Source: an uncultured Bacteroidota bacterium (GTDB taxonomy: Bacteria; Bacteroidota; Bacteroidia; Chitinophagales; Chitinophagaceae). Taken from it: DNA of 37,285 bases. Made by a program: the position numbers and the translations under genes. Each line of letters opens with the position of its first letter. Positions within the stretch are counted from its first letter, which is position 1. Of this stretch, positions 8,108 to 16,887 are shown piece after piece. The DNA lies in assembly GCA_903858475.1 (NCBI GenBank), contig CAIOIZ010000128.1, positions 1 through 37,285 of the forward strand. The letters are read 5' to 3'. The notes beneath the pieces were generated by a model. It did no database searches. It worked only from the letters and a program-made list of their open reading frames with translations, and was not told the DNA's origin.

Positions 8108-8548
8108 TTATTCTTTAGTATCAGCTGCTTTTGCTGCTGGTGCTACTTGTTCTGTTTCATCAGGCATGCTATGGCCACGGGTATTGCGCATGTTTTTCCA
8201 GCTATTACCATCAGAAAGGAAGGCAATGATAAACCATACAAACAATACCAGGGTAACTACAATGGTCATCCTGAAATTACGCAACTCACTTCCCAAGTGC
8301 ATAAATACACCGACGATATAATACGCTTTGGCTAAGGATAATATGCAAATGGCTCCTTTGATGAATAAAATAAAACCATGATTTTTGATGGGATCACCAT
8401 ACCAATGTTTGGCCAAACCAAATCCCATGATTAATTCAACGATGGTTACAAAGGATAAAATCCAAAATACTTGCCATAATCTTTTGGTGCCACCGGTATC
8501 GTGGTTTACATAACTTATTTCCGGAGAGGCTACTGCTTGTTCGCTCAT
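8108..8548 (-). CDS. cytochrome c oxidase subunit IV (prokaryotic type)
   Basis: This 146-residue protein has three membrane helices (near residues 25-45, 58-80 and 92-112) and the family block KAYYIVGVFMHLGSELRNF. It is the small accessory subunit of aa3/caa3-type oxidases and helps stabilise the complex in the inner membrane. A charged, Ala-rich tail of about 25 residues (ending AAKAADTKE) follows the last helix. It is the last gene before the terminator at 8041-8063 and follows the long subunit III gene by 41 nt. Confidence 0.85.
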   Translation of the reverse strand: MSEQAVASPEISYVNHDTGGTKRLWQVFWILSFVTIVELIMGFGLAKHWYGDPIKNHGFILFIKGAICILSLAKAYYIVGVFMHLGSELRNFRMTIVVTLVLFVWFIIAFLSDGNSWKNMRNTRGHSMPDETEQVAPAAKAADTKE

Positions 8549-8589
8549 AACTTTATATTAATTCGTTTATGCTTATAATTTTAATTCGA

Positions 8590-9465
8590 TTAGATTAGAT
8601 AGAAACAAAGGAATACAAATACCCAAACCAAATCCACAAAGTGCCAGTACAATCCTGCTTTCTCAATCATTTCATAATGTCCGCGTTGGTCAAAATGCCC
8701 CAGTTTAGTTTTGATATACATTATCAAATTAATGATAACGCCACTGAATACGTGAAAACCGTGGAAGCCTGTGATGCCAAAGAAATATCCACCAAAGGCA
8801 ATCGGACCAGGATGAGTTACGTGAAGATGTCCAGCTGCAACCGCTTCGTTTACTTTTTCTAATAATTGATCGGCACTTAAACCATTTAACACAGCACTAT
8901 GGTCATGAGATAAAATCATATTTTTTAATACCTCCGGAGAAGTTTGTGCCAATGCGCTACTTAATTCAGTGCTACTTAAAGCCTGACCCCAAGGGTTATG
9001 AATAACAGAAGTGTTTAGTCCTTCTAATCCTCCATTGGCAGCCAATGCAAAATGTTCTCCCGTTAATAAATGCGTCCATTCCCATGCCTGACAACCCAAG
9101 AACAATAAACCACCGATAATGGTCATGATCATGAATTTTTCAACGCCTTTGCGATTCATCTTATGTCCTTCGTGCACAGCCAACACCATTGTTACCGAGC
9201 TGGCAATCAAGATAAAGGTCATAATACTTACGAAAAACAAGGGTGCACCACCATGTATAAAAGGAGCGCTATCAAATACTTTATTGGCGTCTGCCCATAC
9301 GTTTTGGCTAAAACGAATGGTACCATAACTAATCAGAAATGCACCAAAGGTGAAAGCATCACTCATTAAAAAGTACCACATCATTACCTTGCCATAGCTG
9401 GCATTGAAAGGGCTTCTACCGCCGTTCCACCATTTAACTCCTGTTGGTATTGTTGTTGTTGACAT
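8590..9465 (-). CDS. ctaE: cytochrome c oxidase subunit III, long form with insertion
   Basis: This 291-residue membrane protein is a haem-copper oxidase subunit III. Family hallmarks are QAWEWTHL before the insertion and the helix GITGFHGFHVFSGVIINLI after it, ending with YWHFVDLVWVFVFLCFYL. Between them, near residues 132-215, is a polar stretch of about 80 residues (HFALAANGGLEG, SPEVLKNMILSHDH, LSADQLLEKVNEAVAAGH) that is much longer than the usual loop. It would face the periplasm. It is the second of two subunit III genes in the operon, 27 nt after the shorter one. Confidence 0.9.
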   Translation of the reverse strand: MSTTTIPTGVKWWNGGRSPFNASYGKVMMWYFLMSDAFTFGAFLISYGTIRFSQNVWADANKVFDSAPFIHGGAPLFFVSIMTFILIASSVTMVLAVHEGHKMNRKGVEKFMIMTIIGGLLFLGCQAWEWTHLLTGEHFALAANGGLEGLNTSVIHNPWGQALSSTELSSALAQTSPEVLKNMILSHDHSAVLNGLSADQLLEKVNEAVAAGHLHVTHPGPIAFGGYFFGITGFHGFHVFSGVIINLIMYIKTKLGHFDQRGHYEMIEKAGLYWHFVDLVWVFVFLCFYLI

Positions 9466-9492
9466 AATTGGTAAAATCTATATGTTTTTGGC

Positions 9493-10059
9493 TTACCTTA
9501 TCGCCATTAAAAATAATAATAAATAAATCCATAAAAAATCTACAAAATGCCAATACGTGGCCATCACTTCAACTGGTACTGGATCATAGGTTTTAACTTT
9601 TTTGCTAAACGCTTTAATAAAAAGAACCAGTAACGCAATTACCCCTCCTATCAAATGAATCACATGCAATCCAGCAATCACATACAAGAATGAATAAGAT
9701 ACATTCTTTTGCATCGTAACCCCTTTTTGCTGCAACTGATAAAATCCTATAAACTGACACACTACAAAAAGAACTCCTAAAAGAAAAGTAACCGAAATCA
9801 ATGTACGATACTTACTCTTCTGTGTTTTTTTAAATGCCCTTAATGCCAAATGCATGGTAACACTACTAATCAAAATAACTGCAGTGCTATACCAAAACAA
9901 ATGTGGTAATTCAAAAACCTGCCAATTGGGTTGGTTTCTTTTTACTACATAAGCACTGGTCAGCCCTGCAAACATCATCACCATACTCCCCATTGCTACC
10001 CAAAGGTTGAATTTATAGGGATGTATTTTTTTTCTTTGTTCCATCAACAAGGCTCCCAT
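9493..10059 (-). CDS. cytochrome c oxidase subunit III, short form
   Basis: This is a 188-residue five-helix protein of the subunit III family (FAGLTSAYVVKRN at the first helix; YVIAGLHVIHLIGGVIALLVL; YWHFVDFLWIYLLLFLMAI at the end). It resembles the shorter subunit III-like proteins found with ACIII-linked oxidases. The ATG at 10059 has a GGGGAAAG run 6 nt upstream; an internal ATG at 10044 is a weaker alternative. The leader holds CCC-TTCG-GGG, a tiny UUCG hairpin. It lies 46 nt after ctaB, and both subunits III share the W-H-F-V-D end motif. Confidence 0.85.
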   Translation of the reverse strand: MGALLMEQRKKIHPYKFNLWVAMGSMVMMFAGLTSAYVVKRNQPNWQVFELPHLFWYSTAVILISSVTMHLALRAFKKTQKSKYRTLISVTFLLGVLFVVCQFIGFYQLQQKGVTMQKNVSYSFLYVIAGLHVIHLIGGVIALLVLFIKAFSKKVKTYDPVPVEVMATYWHFVDFLWIYLLLFLMAIR

Positions 10060-10105
10060 TATCTTTCCCCGAAGGGATGCTTTTAAAAATTATTTCCTTA
10101 CAGTA

Positions 10106-11044
10106 TTACACTGTTGGTATTCTTACTTTATCGGCATACAAACTCACCAGAACAATCATCAGATAAAAATAAGAACTGAACATTACTTTTCTTGCGCTGG
10201 GTACATCCATTCTTCTATACAATAACACGCTTACATATACCATCCAAAGATTGCAGGCCAGCACTACCCACAAACTAACAATACTGCTGATATTATAATA
10301 ATAAGGCAGCATTCCTACCGGCACCATTAAGGCACTATACATCACCGATTGAAGTGCTGTAAATTTAGTAGGACCCTTGTCGCTTGGCAATAATTTGAAT
10401 CCCGCTATACTATAATCCTTATGTGCCACCCAGGCTATAGCCCAGAAATGTGGAAACTGCCATAAGAACTGTATCGCAAATAAAATCCAGCCACCTGCGC
10501 TGAACTCATTTGTTGCAGCAATCCAGCCAATCAAACAAGGCAATGCGCCCGGTAATGCACCAACCAAAACAGCAATTGAATTTATTTTTTTTAAGGGTGT
10601 ATAAATAAACCCGTATAAAAACAAACTGAATAGCCCAATCATGGCACTACTGAAATTGAACCAATACCACATGATAAACACCCCAACAATACCAATCACG
10701 ACAGCAAAAACTGTTGCTTCTGCAGCCGTCATTCTACCGCTGGCTACCGGTCTGGTAGCAGTGCGCTTCATTAAGGCATCGGTATCTTTTTCCAAAATCT
10801 GATTGATGGTATTGGCACTACCTGTCAAACACATACCGCCCGCAAAAAGTAAAAGAACTGATAGTATATCAAACCGCACATTCGGAGCCAGTAAATAACT
10901 GATTACTGTACTAAATACCACCATGAAGCTGAGTGTGAATTTGATTAATTGAAAATAATCCTTCACTTTAGCTGCCAGCCCAAATGATGCAGACTTGGCT
11001 ATGGTTGTATCCTCCTTCATATTGTTATTGGAGTAAGTATTCAT
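10106..11044 (-). CDS. ctaB: protoheme IX farnesyltransferase (haem O synthase)
   Basis: This membrane enzyme attaches a farnesyl group to haem b, giving haem O, the precursor of the haem A used by the oxidase encoded around it. The polyprenyl-binding motifs are clear: NTINQILEKDTDALMKRTA followed by TRPVASGRM, and later HKDYSIAGFKLLPSDKG. About nine membrane helices are present. I start at the ATG at 11044 (312 residues) instead of a TTG 36 nt upstream that would add RGRAASSIAKT. A second in-frame ATG at 11020 is possible. It sits between ctaD and the subunit III genes. Haem A synthase (ctaA) is not in the window. Confidence 0.92.
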   Translation of the reverse strand: MNTYSNNNMKEDTTIAKSASFGLAAKVKDYFQLIKFTLSFMVVFSTVISYLLAPNVRFDILSVLLLFAGGMCLTGSANTINQILEKDTDALMKRTATRPVASGRMTAAEATVFAVVIGIVGVFIMWYWFNFSSAMIGLFSLFLYGFIYTPLKKINSIAVLVGALPGALPCLIGWIAATNEFSAGGWILFAIQFLWQFPHFWAIAWVAHKDYSIAGFKLLPSDKGPTKFTALQSVMYSALMVPVGMLPYYYNISSIVSLWVVLACNLWMVYVSVLLYRRMDVPSARKVMFSSYFYLMIVLVSLYADKVRIPTV

Positions 11045-11110
11045 TGTTTTTGCAATGCTACTTGCTGCCCTACCTCTCAAATGTTTTGAGCGTTGCCGCT
11101 ACTTTAATAA

Positions 11111-12916
11111 TCAATGCTTACTCTCATCTTCTCCAACGGGTACATTCTGTGGTATAAATTCATTTCCGTCTTTAGCATAATCATATGCCCAACGATGTAC
11201 TTCTGGAATTTCGCCAGGCCAGTTGCCATGTCCTGGACGAATAGGGGTAGTCCACTCCAATGTATTAGCTCCCCATGGATTTTGAGTAGTTACTTTTCTT
11301 CCTCTCCAAATACTGTAGAAGAAATTGATAACAAATAATATTTGTGCAACAAAAACAACGAGGGCAACCGTACTGATGAACTCGTTCAATCCACCAAACA
11401 TGTTGAATGATTCCCAATTGGCAAAGTCATAATAACGTCTAGGCATACCCGCTAAACCTTCGTAGTGCATAGGCCAGAAAATCAAATACGCTCCGATGAT
11501 GGTTACCCAAAAATGGATATACCCCAAAGTGTTGTTCAAAAACCTACCATACATTTTCGGATACCAATGGTACACACCGGCAAACATACCGAAGAAGGAA
11601 GCCACACCCATTACAATATGGAAGTGGGCAACTACAAAATAAGTATCGTGTAAGTGAATATCCAGTGCTGAGTTACCCAAGAAAATTCCTGTTAAACCAC
11701 CGCTGATAAACAGACTTACAAATCCAATGGCAAACAACATGGCCGGTGTAAACCGAATATTGCCTCGCCATAAAGTAGTCAACCAGTTGAACACCTTGAT
11801 GGCACTGGGTACCGCAATCAATAAAGTCAATAATACGAAGATGGAACCTAAGAATGGATTCAATCCGGTTACGAACATATGATGCGCCCATACCAAGAAG
11901 GCCAAAATTGCAATGGAAAATAAAGAAGCCACCATCGCCATATATCCAAAGATGGGCTTGCGACTGTTGACACTGATGATTTCTGAACTCATACCCATCG
12001 CTGGCAATAAAATAATGTATACCTCAGGGTGACCTAAGAACCAGAATAAGTGTTGGAACAATATCGGACTACCACCTTCATTGGGCATTATTTTACCTGC
12101 AATTACAATATCACTCAAGTAAAAACTAGTACCTAGGTTACGATCAAATAATAATAAGATAGCGCCTGATAATAATACAGGGAAAGATAATACCCCTAAT
12201 ACGGCAGTGAAAAACAAAGACCAAATTGTTAATGGCAACCTAGTCATACTCATTCCCTTTGTACGAAGGTTTAAGATGGTAGTAATATAATTAAGACCGC
12301 CCAATAATGAACTTATAATAAAGAGCGCCATACTCACCAACCAAAGATCCATACCAATTTTACTTCCACTAGATGCTTCATGCAATGCACTCAATGGCGG
12401 ATAAATGGTCCAGCCACCACTGGCTGGTCCGGTTTGAACAAACAAGGAAGAGAACATTACAATAGAAGCCAAAAAGAAAAACCAGTAGCTCAACATATTC
12501 AACATTGGGCTAGCCATATCACGCGCGCCAATCTGTAATGGAATTAAAAAATTGGCGAATGTACCACTCAAGCCCGCAGTTAATACAAAGAACACCAAGA
12601 TGGTACCATGCATGGTTACCATGGCATAATAAAATTCAGGTTTCAGCTTACCCCCTTCTGCCCAATGACCCAAGATGTCTTGCAGCCATGGAAAAGTAGC
12701 ATCGGGATATCCCAACTGAATACGGAAAAGCACAGAAAACAAACCGCCAATAAATGCCCAGATCATACCAGTTATCAAGAATTGCTTGGCAATCATTTTA
12801 TGATCCTGACTAAAGACGTATTTGCTAACAAAGGTTTCATGATGATGATGCTCTTGGTGTGCATCATGTCCTGCATGAATGTCTGCTCCGTCTATTGTAG
12901 CTGCAACGCTGCTCAT
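11111..12916 (-). CDS. ctaD: cytochrome c oxidase subunit I (aa3-type)
   Basis: This 601-residue catalytic subunit reduces O2 at the haem a3-CuB centre and pumps protons. The A-type motif FLGHPEVYIILLP carries the CuB His, the helix-VI Glu and the cross-linked Tyr. WAHHMFVTG gives the other two CuB His, and HDTYFVVAHFH holds the haem ligands. The D-channel Asp (GARDMASP) with Asn seven residues later, and the K-channel Lys (AIKVFNW), are present, so this is an A1-type pump. The N-terminus is His-rich (HAGHDAHQEHHHHE). It lies 134 nt after ctaC; that gap contains an 8-bp inverted repeat. Confidence 0.96.
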   Translation of the reverse strand: MSSVAATIDGADIHAGHDAHQEHHHHETFVSKYVFSQDHKMIAKQFLITGMIWAFIGGLFSVLFRIQLGYPDATFPWLQDILGHWAEGGKLKPEFYYAMVTMHGTILVFFVLTAGLSGTFANFLIPLQIGARDMASPMLNMLSYWFFFLASIVMFSSLFVQTGPASGGWTIYPPLSALHEASSGSKIGMDLWLVSMALFIISSLLGGLNYITTILNLRTKGMSMTRLPLTIWSLFFTAVLGVLSFPVLLSGAILLLFDRNLGTSFYLSDIVIAGKIMPNEGGSPILFQHLFWFLGHPEVYIILLPAMGMSSEIISVNSRKPIFGYMAMVASLFSIAILAFLVWAHHMFVTGLNPFLGSIFVLLTLLIAVPSAIKVFNWLTTLWRGNIRFTPAMLFAIGFVSLFISGGLTGIFLGNSALDIHLHDTYFVVAHFHIVMGVASFFGMFAGVYHWYPKMYGRFLNNTLGYIHFWVTIIGAYLIFWPMHYEGLAGMPRRYYDFANWESFNMFGGLNEFISTVALVVFVAQILFVINFFYSIWRGRKVTTQNPWGANTLEWTTPIRPGHGNWPGEIPEVHRWAYDYAKDGNEFIPQNVPVGEDESKH

Positions 12917-12968
12917 AATTTTAATTTTTAATCCTTACCAATTAAATTTTATACTCCTGTTATATTGT

Positions 12969-12991
12969 TTCAATACCATGATTGTATTGAA
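12969..12991. repeat. inverted repeat between ctaC and ctaD
   Basis: TTCAATAC and GTATTGAA form a perfect 8-bp inverted repeat around a 7-nt loop in the 134-nt ctaC-ctaD gap. There is no T-run after it on the minus strand, so it is more likely an mRNA-processing or stability hairpin than a terminator. This is inference. Confidence 0.3.
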
Positions 12992-13050
12992 TAATTACTA
13001 TGTTATGTTGGAATTCCCGAAATACCAATCAATCTCTTCTGCTACTATTT

Positions 13051-14121
13051 TTATTTTGCGCCTTTTACCATTTGTGCTGTTGTAAGTGTATCTAACTTTT
13101 TCAACATTCCTGTATCCGCCACTTTAGGTGCTTTGTCTGGATAAACAGAAAAATACTCTGGTTTCTTATATTGCTCAGCAAGCCATTTGTTATACTCTTC
13201 TTCCGTTTCAACGGTAATTACACCACGCATATTAAAGTGACCAGGACCACACATTTGATCACAACTGATTTCATATACAAATTTTGGATTATTTGTTTTC
13301 TCTCTCATTTGAGCGGTAGTTACTATTGGTGTAAACCAAAGGGTAGTTGGTATACCAGGCATAGCATCCATTTTCAACCTGAAATGAGGCAAGCCCACAT
13401 TGTGAATTACATCCTGTGCATTGATTACTAATTTTACTGGACGGCCAACAGGAATATGAATATCTGTACCGCCAATATGAATATCATCATGACTAAATGG
13501 ATCGCTGAAATCAACACCCAATGGATTGGTGCCGGTCGTTAATTTATAATTCTTTTTACCAAATACGCCATCCGTACCAGGATACCTTGCTTCCCATGCA
13601 AACTGGTGTCCCGTGATTTCTACCAAAATAGAATTCTTAGGTGCTGGATTGGTAATTTTAAACCATGTTCTTAATCCAAAAACTACCAGTACACACAAAA
13701 CAATCGCAGGTATAACAGTCCAAATCATTTCTAATTTGTTGTTGTGCGGATAATAATAGGCTTTATTATCATCCTTTGCTTGGTATTTAAAAGAAAACCA
13801 AAACAACAATACCTGTGTAACAACAAATACCACTCCTGTTACAGCGATGGTAATATAAAGCATGGTGTCAATCTCAGTACCTTCGGCACTTGCAGAACCT
13901 TTTACAAAAAGTGTTTTGTCGTAATACAAATCATTGCACCACCAGGCGCCCAATAGGCCAAGTATCAAAAAAGCAATCAGCATAAAGGCGTTGACCTTAT
14001 TGGTTTGCTTATTCGATTTATCCTCTCCTTTTAAAACACTCACGTATTCACTTGCTTTTGCAATCTGGAAAATGATTACAAAAACCATGACGAGTATTAA
14101 TATCGGCAATAACACTTTCAT
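13051..14121 (-). CDS. ctaC: cytochrome c oxidase subunit II (CuA, no haem c domain)
   Basis: This 356-residue protein receives electrons at the binuclear CuA centre and passes them to haem a of subunit I. The CuA ligands are in SCDQMCGPGHFNM near residue 289 (Cys-x3-Cys-x3-His-x2-Met), with the first His in HNVGLPHF. There are three hydrophobic segments: residues 3-23, 47-65 and 88-110, the last two being the usual hairpin. The protein ends after the cupredoxin domain with no CxxCH, so this is an aa3 and not a caa3 enzyme. Its electrons must come from a separate haem c, most simply ActE or the ActA N-terminal domain encoded upstream. Confidence 0.95.
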   Translation of the reverse strand: MKVLLPILILVMVFVIIFQIAKASEYVSVLKGEDKSNKQTNKVNAFMLIAFLILGLLGAWWCNDLYYDKTLFVKGSASAEGTEIDTMLYITIAVTGVVFVVTQVLLFWFSFKYQAKDDNKAYYYPHNNKLEMIWTVIPAIVLCVLVVFGLRTWFKITNPAPKNSILVEITGHQFAWEARYPGTDGVFGKKNYKLTTGTNPLGVDFSDPFSHDDIHIGGTDIHIPVGRPVKLVINAQDVIHNVGLPHFRLKMDAMPGIPTTLWFTPIVTTAQMREKTNNPKFVYEISCDQMCGPGHFNMRGVITVETEEEYNKWLAEQYKKPEYFSVYPDKAPKVADTGMLKKLDTLTTAQMVKGAK

Positions 14122-14222
14122 TGTATTAAGTTATTTTTTCGTTGTAAACCGTTGTTTAAATATTTGCTTTTCGTTCTTCAATTCAAAAAACGAACAATAA
14201 ATTTGATATTTAGTAAATTCTA

Positions 14223-15473
14223 TTAGGTATGATGAATCATACTTTCTTTTAAGAACGGATGATTTTTCGCCAACAAAGAATTTTTTTCAAGGTACCTACC
14301 TGTTCCCCACATGATTAATCCAATGAAGAATAGTGCTACCCCAAATTCAAATGGCATCAATTGTCCTTTTTCATGCAAAGTGCCAGGCATTACCATTTGA
14401 TAGAAATCAATCCAATGGCCGAAGATAATCAATACAGCCATGAAGGTAACCAAGCCCCAGTTACGCTTTGCACCGCGTTTCATTAAAATCAATAGCGGAC
14501 AAAGGAAATTAATAATGATATTGAAAAAGAATATGCCTTTGTATGGGCCTGCTTTTTCTGCAGTGCCAAGGCGTTGTATGAAATAAGTAGTTTCTTCTGG
14601 CTGATTACTATACCAGATCAACATATACTGACTAAACCACAAATACGTCCAGAATACAGAGAATGCAAACATGAATTTACCAATATCATGCAAATGCTCG
14701 TCGGTTACATATTCTAATTGACCTCGGTTTTTCAAGAAAATGATAAACAAAGCGACCAATGACATACCACTTACAAATGAACTGGCAAAAGTATACCAGC
14801 TGTACATGGTGCTATACCAATGTGCATCAATACTCATCAACCAAAGCCAAGGAATAGTAGAAGCTACTGTTAAGGCAAAAAACACAATAAACAGCGAACC
14901 CCAAACCGTATTTTTAAAAACCCATTTTTTGCCTGTTTCATAATCCATTGGTCCGTCTTGGTCTGTTTTCAAACTCATCGCTCTCATCTTTCTTCCCAAA
15001 AACCACCAAAGGAAAATGGTAATACTTGTCCATACAGTGAAAAAAACCGGATTCAAGAATGCACTTTTTCCTGTAAGTATTTTATCGTGCTTCACTGCTT
15101 CTTTATCTACCCAATGGTAAATATCATGACGATCGCCCCAAACCAAAAACATTAATATAGCAAAGGCTATCACTCCTAATATAGGCACCACGCTTGAAAT
15201 TGCTTCTGGCACCCTGCGCAAAGCAACCTGCCATCCACCCATTGCCAACGTAGTGGCACAAATGAAGAACATAGAAGCATTCACCACAAGCAACCAGAAT
15301 ACACTGTTTTGTAACATCACTGCCCAAAAACGAGTGCTGCTTACATCCTCACCATGCGGATGAGAGAAAGGGTGAAAACTTATCAACCCATAAATAATCG
15401 CTACTGCACCTAGGCCCAACAACGCATATGTCCACTTCTTATAACTGCCCGGTAATGTAAATGGTTGGCTCAT
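14223..15473 (-). CDS. actF: alternative complex III subunit ActF (NrfD-like)
   Basis: This 416-residue integral membrane protein with about ten helices belongs to the NrfD/PsrC-like group and is the second quinol-site-type subunit of ACIII. It matches ActF in order and form: a soluble start (MSQPFTLPGSYKKWTY), SVFWLLVVNASMFFICATTLAMGGWQ split over helices, and FWTYLWFSQYMLIWYSNQPEE, a conserved region. It is a paralogue of ActC. The gene lies between actE and ctaC, and the 101-nt gap to ctaC has no clear promoter. Confidence 0.9.
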   Translation of the reverse strand: MSQPFTLPGSYKKWTYALLGLGAVAIIYGLISFHPFSHPHGEDVSSTRFWAVMLQNSVFWLLVVNASMFFICATTLAMGGWQVALRRVPEAISSVVPILGVIAFAILMFLVWGDRHDIYHWVDKEAVKHDKILTGKSAFLNPVFFTVWTSITIFLWWFLGRKMRAMSLKTDQDGPMDYETGKKWVFKNTVWGSLFIVFFALTVASTIPWLWLMSIDAHWYSTMYSWYTFASSFVSGMSLVALFIIFLKNRGQLEYVTDEHLHDIGKFMFAFSVFWTYLWFSQYMLIWYSNQPEETTYFIQRLGTAEKAGPYKGIFFFNIIINFLCPLLILMKRGAKRNWGLVTFMAVLIIFGHWIDFYQMVMPGTLHEKGQLMPFEFGVALFFIGLIMWGTGRYLEKNSLLAKNHPFLKESMIHHT

Positions 15474-15529
15474 CTAATCTTTATTTAAAAATTTCAATTT
15501 TTTATTTTATCTACTCTTCCGCTACTGTA

Positions 15530-16198
15530 TTATTTCGTTTTTACTGTATCTGCTTTTGCAGGGATAGCAGCTACGGCAGTTGTTGCGGTTGCTGCAGGTG
15601 CTGCTTTTCTTTGCAATGCACGCACATATTGTACAATCAACCAACGCTGCTTACTGTTCAACTGTGATGCATATCCACCCATATTATTCTTACCATAAGT
15701 AATAGAATGGAAAATTGTTCCGTCTGCTAATTTTAATACCAAATCTGAAGTCAAATCTCTTACACCGCCCAATTTGCCTGCAACCGGACCATTGGCTTGA
15801 CCACCTGCACCATGACAAACGCCACAATTAATATTATACAATCTGGAAGTTTCGGTACTATCCGCTTTATCCATCGGAGGATAAGGATTTACAATCGCAG
15901 CACTGGCAATATAACCTGCACTATCATTGAGCAATGCATAAGCAGCATTCCCTCCGCGTTTAATCGTTCCCGTTACAGGTTGATTATTATAAAAAATCTT
16001 GCTTCCCCAATTGGCAGGATTGCTCATATCACTAAAGAACACTAAACTGTCTCTTTGTGCATAGGTTTCATACGCACGGCTATAAGCCATATCAGGCATA
16101 TAAATCCTTCCTGTATCCCTGCGTGGGCCACTGCCACAACTGATCAAAACAACTGCTGTTGTTATGATGAAGGCTGTTATGATAAAAGTTTTTTTCAT
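15530..16198 (-). CDS. actE: alternative complex III subunit ActE, monohaem cytochrome c lipoprotein
   Basis: This 222-residue exported cytochrome c has one haem site, INCGVCHGAGGQANGP, near residue 126, with a likely axial Met in KNNMGGYAS. The N-terminus is a lipoprotein signal peptide (hydrophobic run then VVLISCGSG, with the lipobox Cys near residue 21), so it is anchored in the membrane facing the periplasm. In the ACIII-aa3 supercomplex the ActE haem is placed to hand electrons to the CuA of the oxidase. The tail is Ala/Thr-rich (KAAPAATATTAVAAIPA) and likely flexible. Confidence 0.9.
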   Translation of the reverse strand: MKKTFIITAFIITTAVVLISCGSGPRRDTGRIYMPDMAYSRAYETYAQRDSLVFFSDMSNPANWGSKIFYNNQPVTGTIKRGGNAAYALLNDSAGYIASAAIVNPYPPMDKADSTETSRLYNINCGVCHGAGGQANGPVAGKLGGVRDLTSDLVLKLADGTIFHSITYGKNNMGGYASQLNSKQRWLIVQYVRALQRKAAPAATATTAVAAIPAKADTVKTK

Positions 16199-16257
16199 TC
16201 TCTTTATTAAAATCTCTTTAAAATACTTTATTAACTGCTGTTGGTATTAATTCAAGT

Positions 16258-16836
16258 TTAGTCTCTGTACAATTTTTGCTCTCTGTCGTAACGACCAATC
16301 CACCATCCTGTTTCTGCGCTTTCTACTTTGATTTCTGTAGCACCTGCCTGTTGTAAAAAGTTTTGTACTTCTGCATCGTCGGTTTTATCGGTACACTCAA
16401 TAGCCATTACAAACAAATCGTCGGTAGCTCTTGGGTGAAAAACATGCTTCTTAACAAAAGGAGCAAGATTACAGAGATAACAGAAAGTCAATACCATCCC
16501 TACGGCAGAAAACAATACGGTCAACTCAAAAGTGATAGGTATCCATGCTGGCAATGCAAAATGTGGCTTACCACCAATATTCAATGGCCAGTCGTTGGTA
16601 AATACCCAACTAATAAATGACAATGCCGTGGTTGTACCGGTGATGGCATAAATAAAACCCGCGGTATGAATACTGGTTTCTCTCAGTCCCATCGCATGAT
16701 CTAATCCGTGCACCGGAAAAGGTGTATACACATCGTGAATTTTGTATCCGGCTTTGCGAACATTTTTCACCGCAGGAAACAGTACCTTTTCATCATCAAA
16801 ACACGCTACAACAAATTTTTTAATTCCTCCAGCCAT
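16258..16836 (-). CDS. actD: alternative complex III subunit ActD (DUF3341)
   Basis: This is a 192-residue membrane subunit with two helices (near residues 56-77 and 95-119) between soluble ends. It has the DUF3341 hallmarks: FDDEKVLFPAVKNVRKAGY, then YTPFPVHGLDHAMGLRETSI and GGKPHFALPAWIPITFE. It carries no cofactor motif and is structural in the known ACIII structures. The leader is very AT-rich and contains three tandem ATATTAA units just before the start codon. Confidence 0.93.
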   Translation of the reverse strand: MAGGIKKFVVACFDDEKVLFPAVKNVRKAGYKIHDVYTPFPVHGLDHAMGLRETSIHTAGFIYAITGTTTALSFISWVFTNDWPLNIGGKPHFALPAWIPITFELTVLFSAVGMVLTFCYLCNLAPFVKKHVFHPRATDDLFVMAIECTDKTDDAEVQNFLQQAGATEIKVESAETGWWIGRYDREQKLYRD

Positions 16837-16842
16837 TTTAAA

Positions 16843-16863
16843 ATATTAAATATTAAATATTAA
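16843..16863. repeat. three tandem ATATTAA units
   Basis: A 7-nt unit is repeated three times, starting 6 nt before the actD start codon. It keeps the leader unstructured and AT-rich, which can favour translation in Bacteroidota. A change in copy number could alter actD expression, but nothing shows that it does. Confidence 0.4.
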
Positions 16864-16887
16864 TTTTTTATCCTTTAGTCATTTGTA

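Noticed and set aside
13051..14121. caa3-type oxidase with haem c on subunit II
   Set aside because: No CxxCH motif anywhere in subunit II; the chain ends after the CuA domain.
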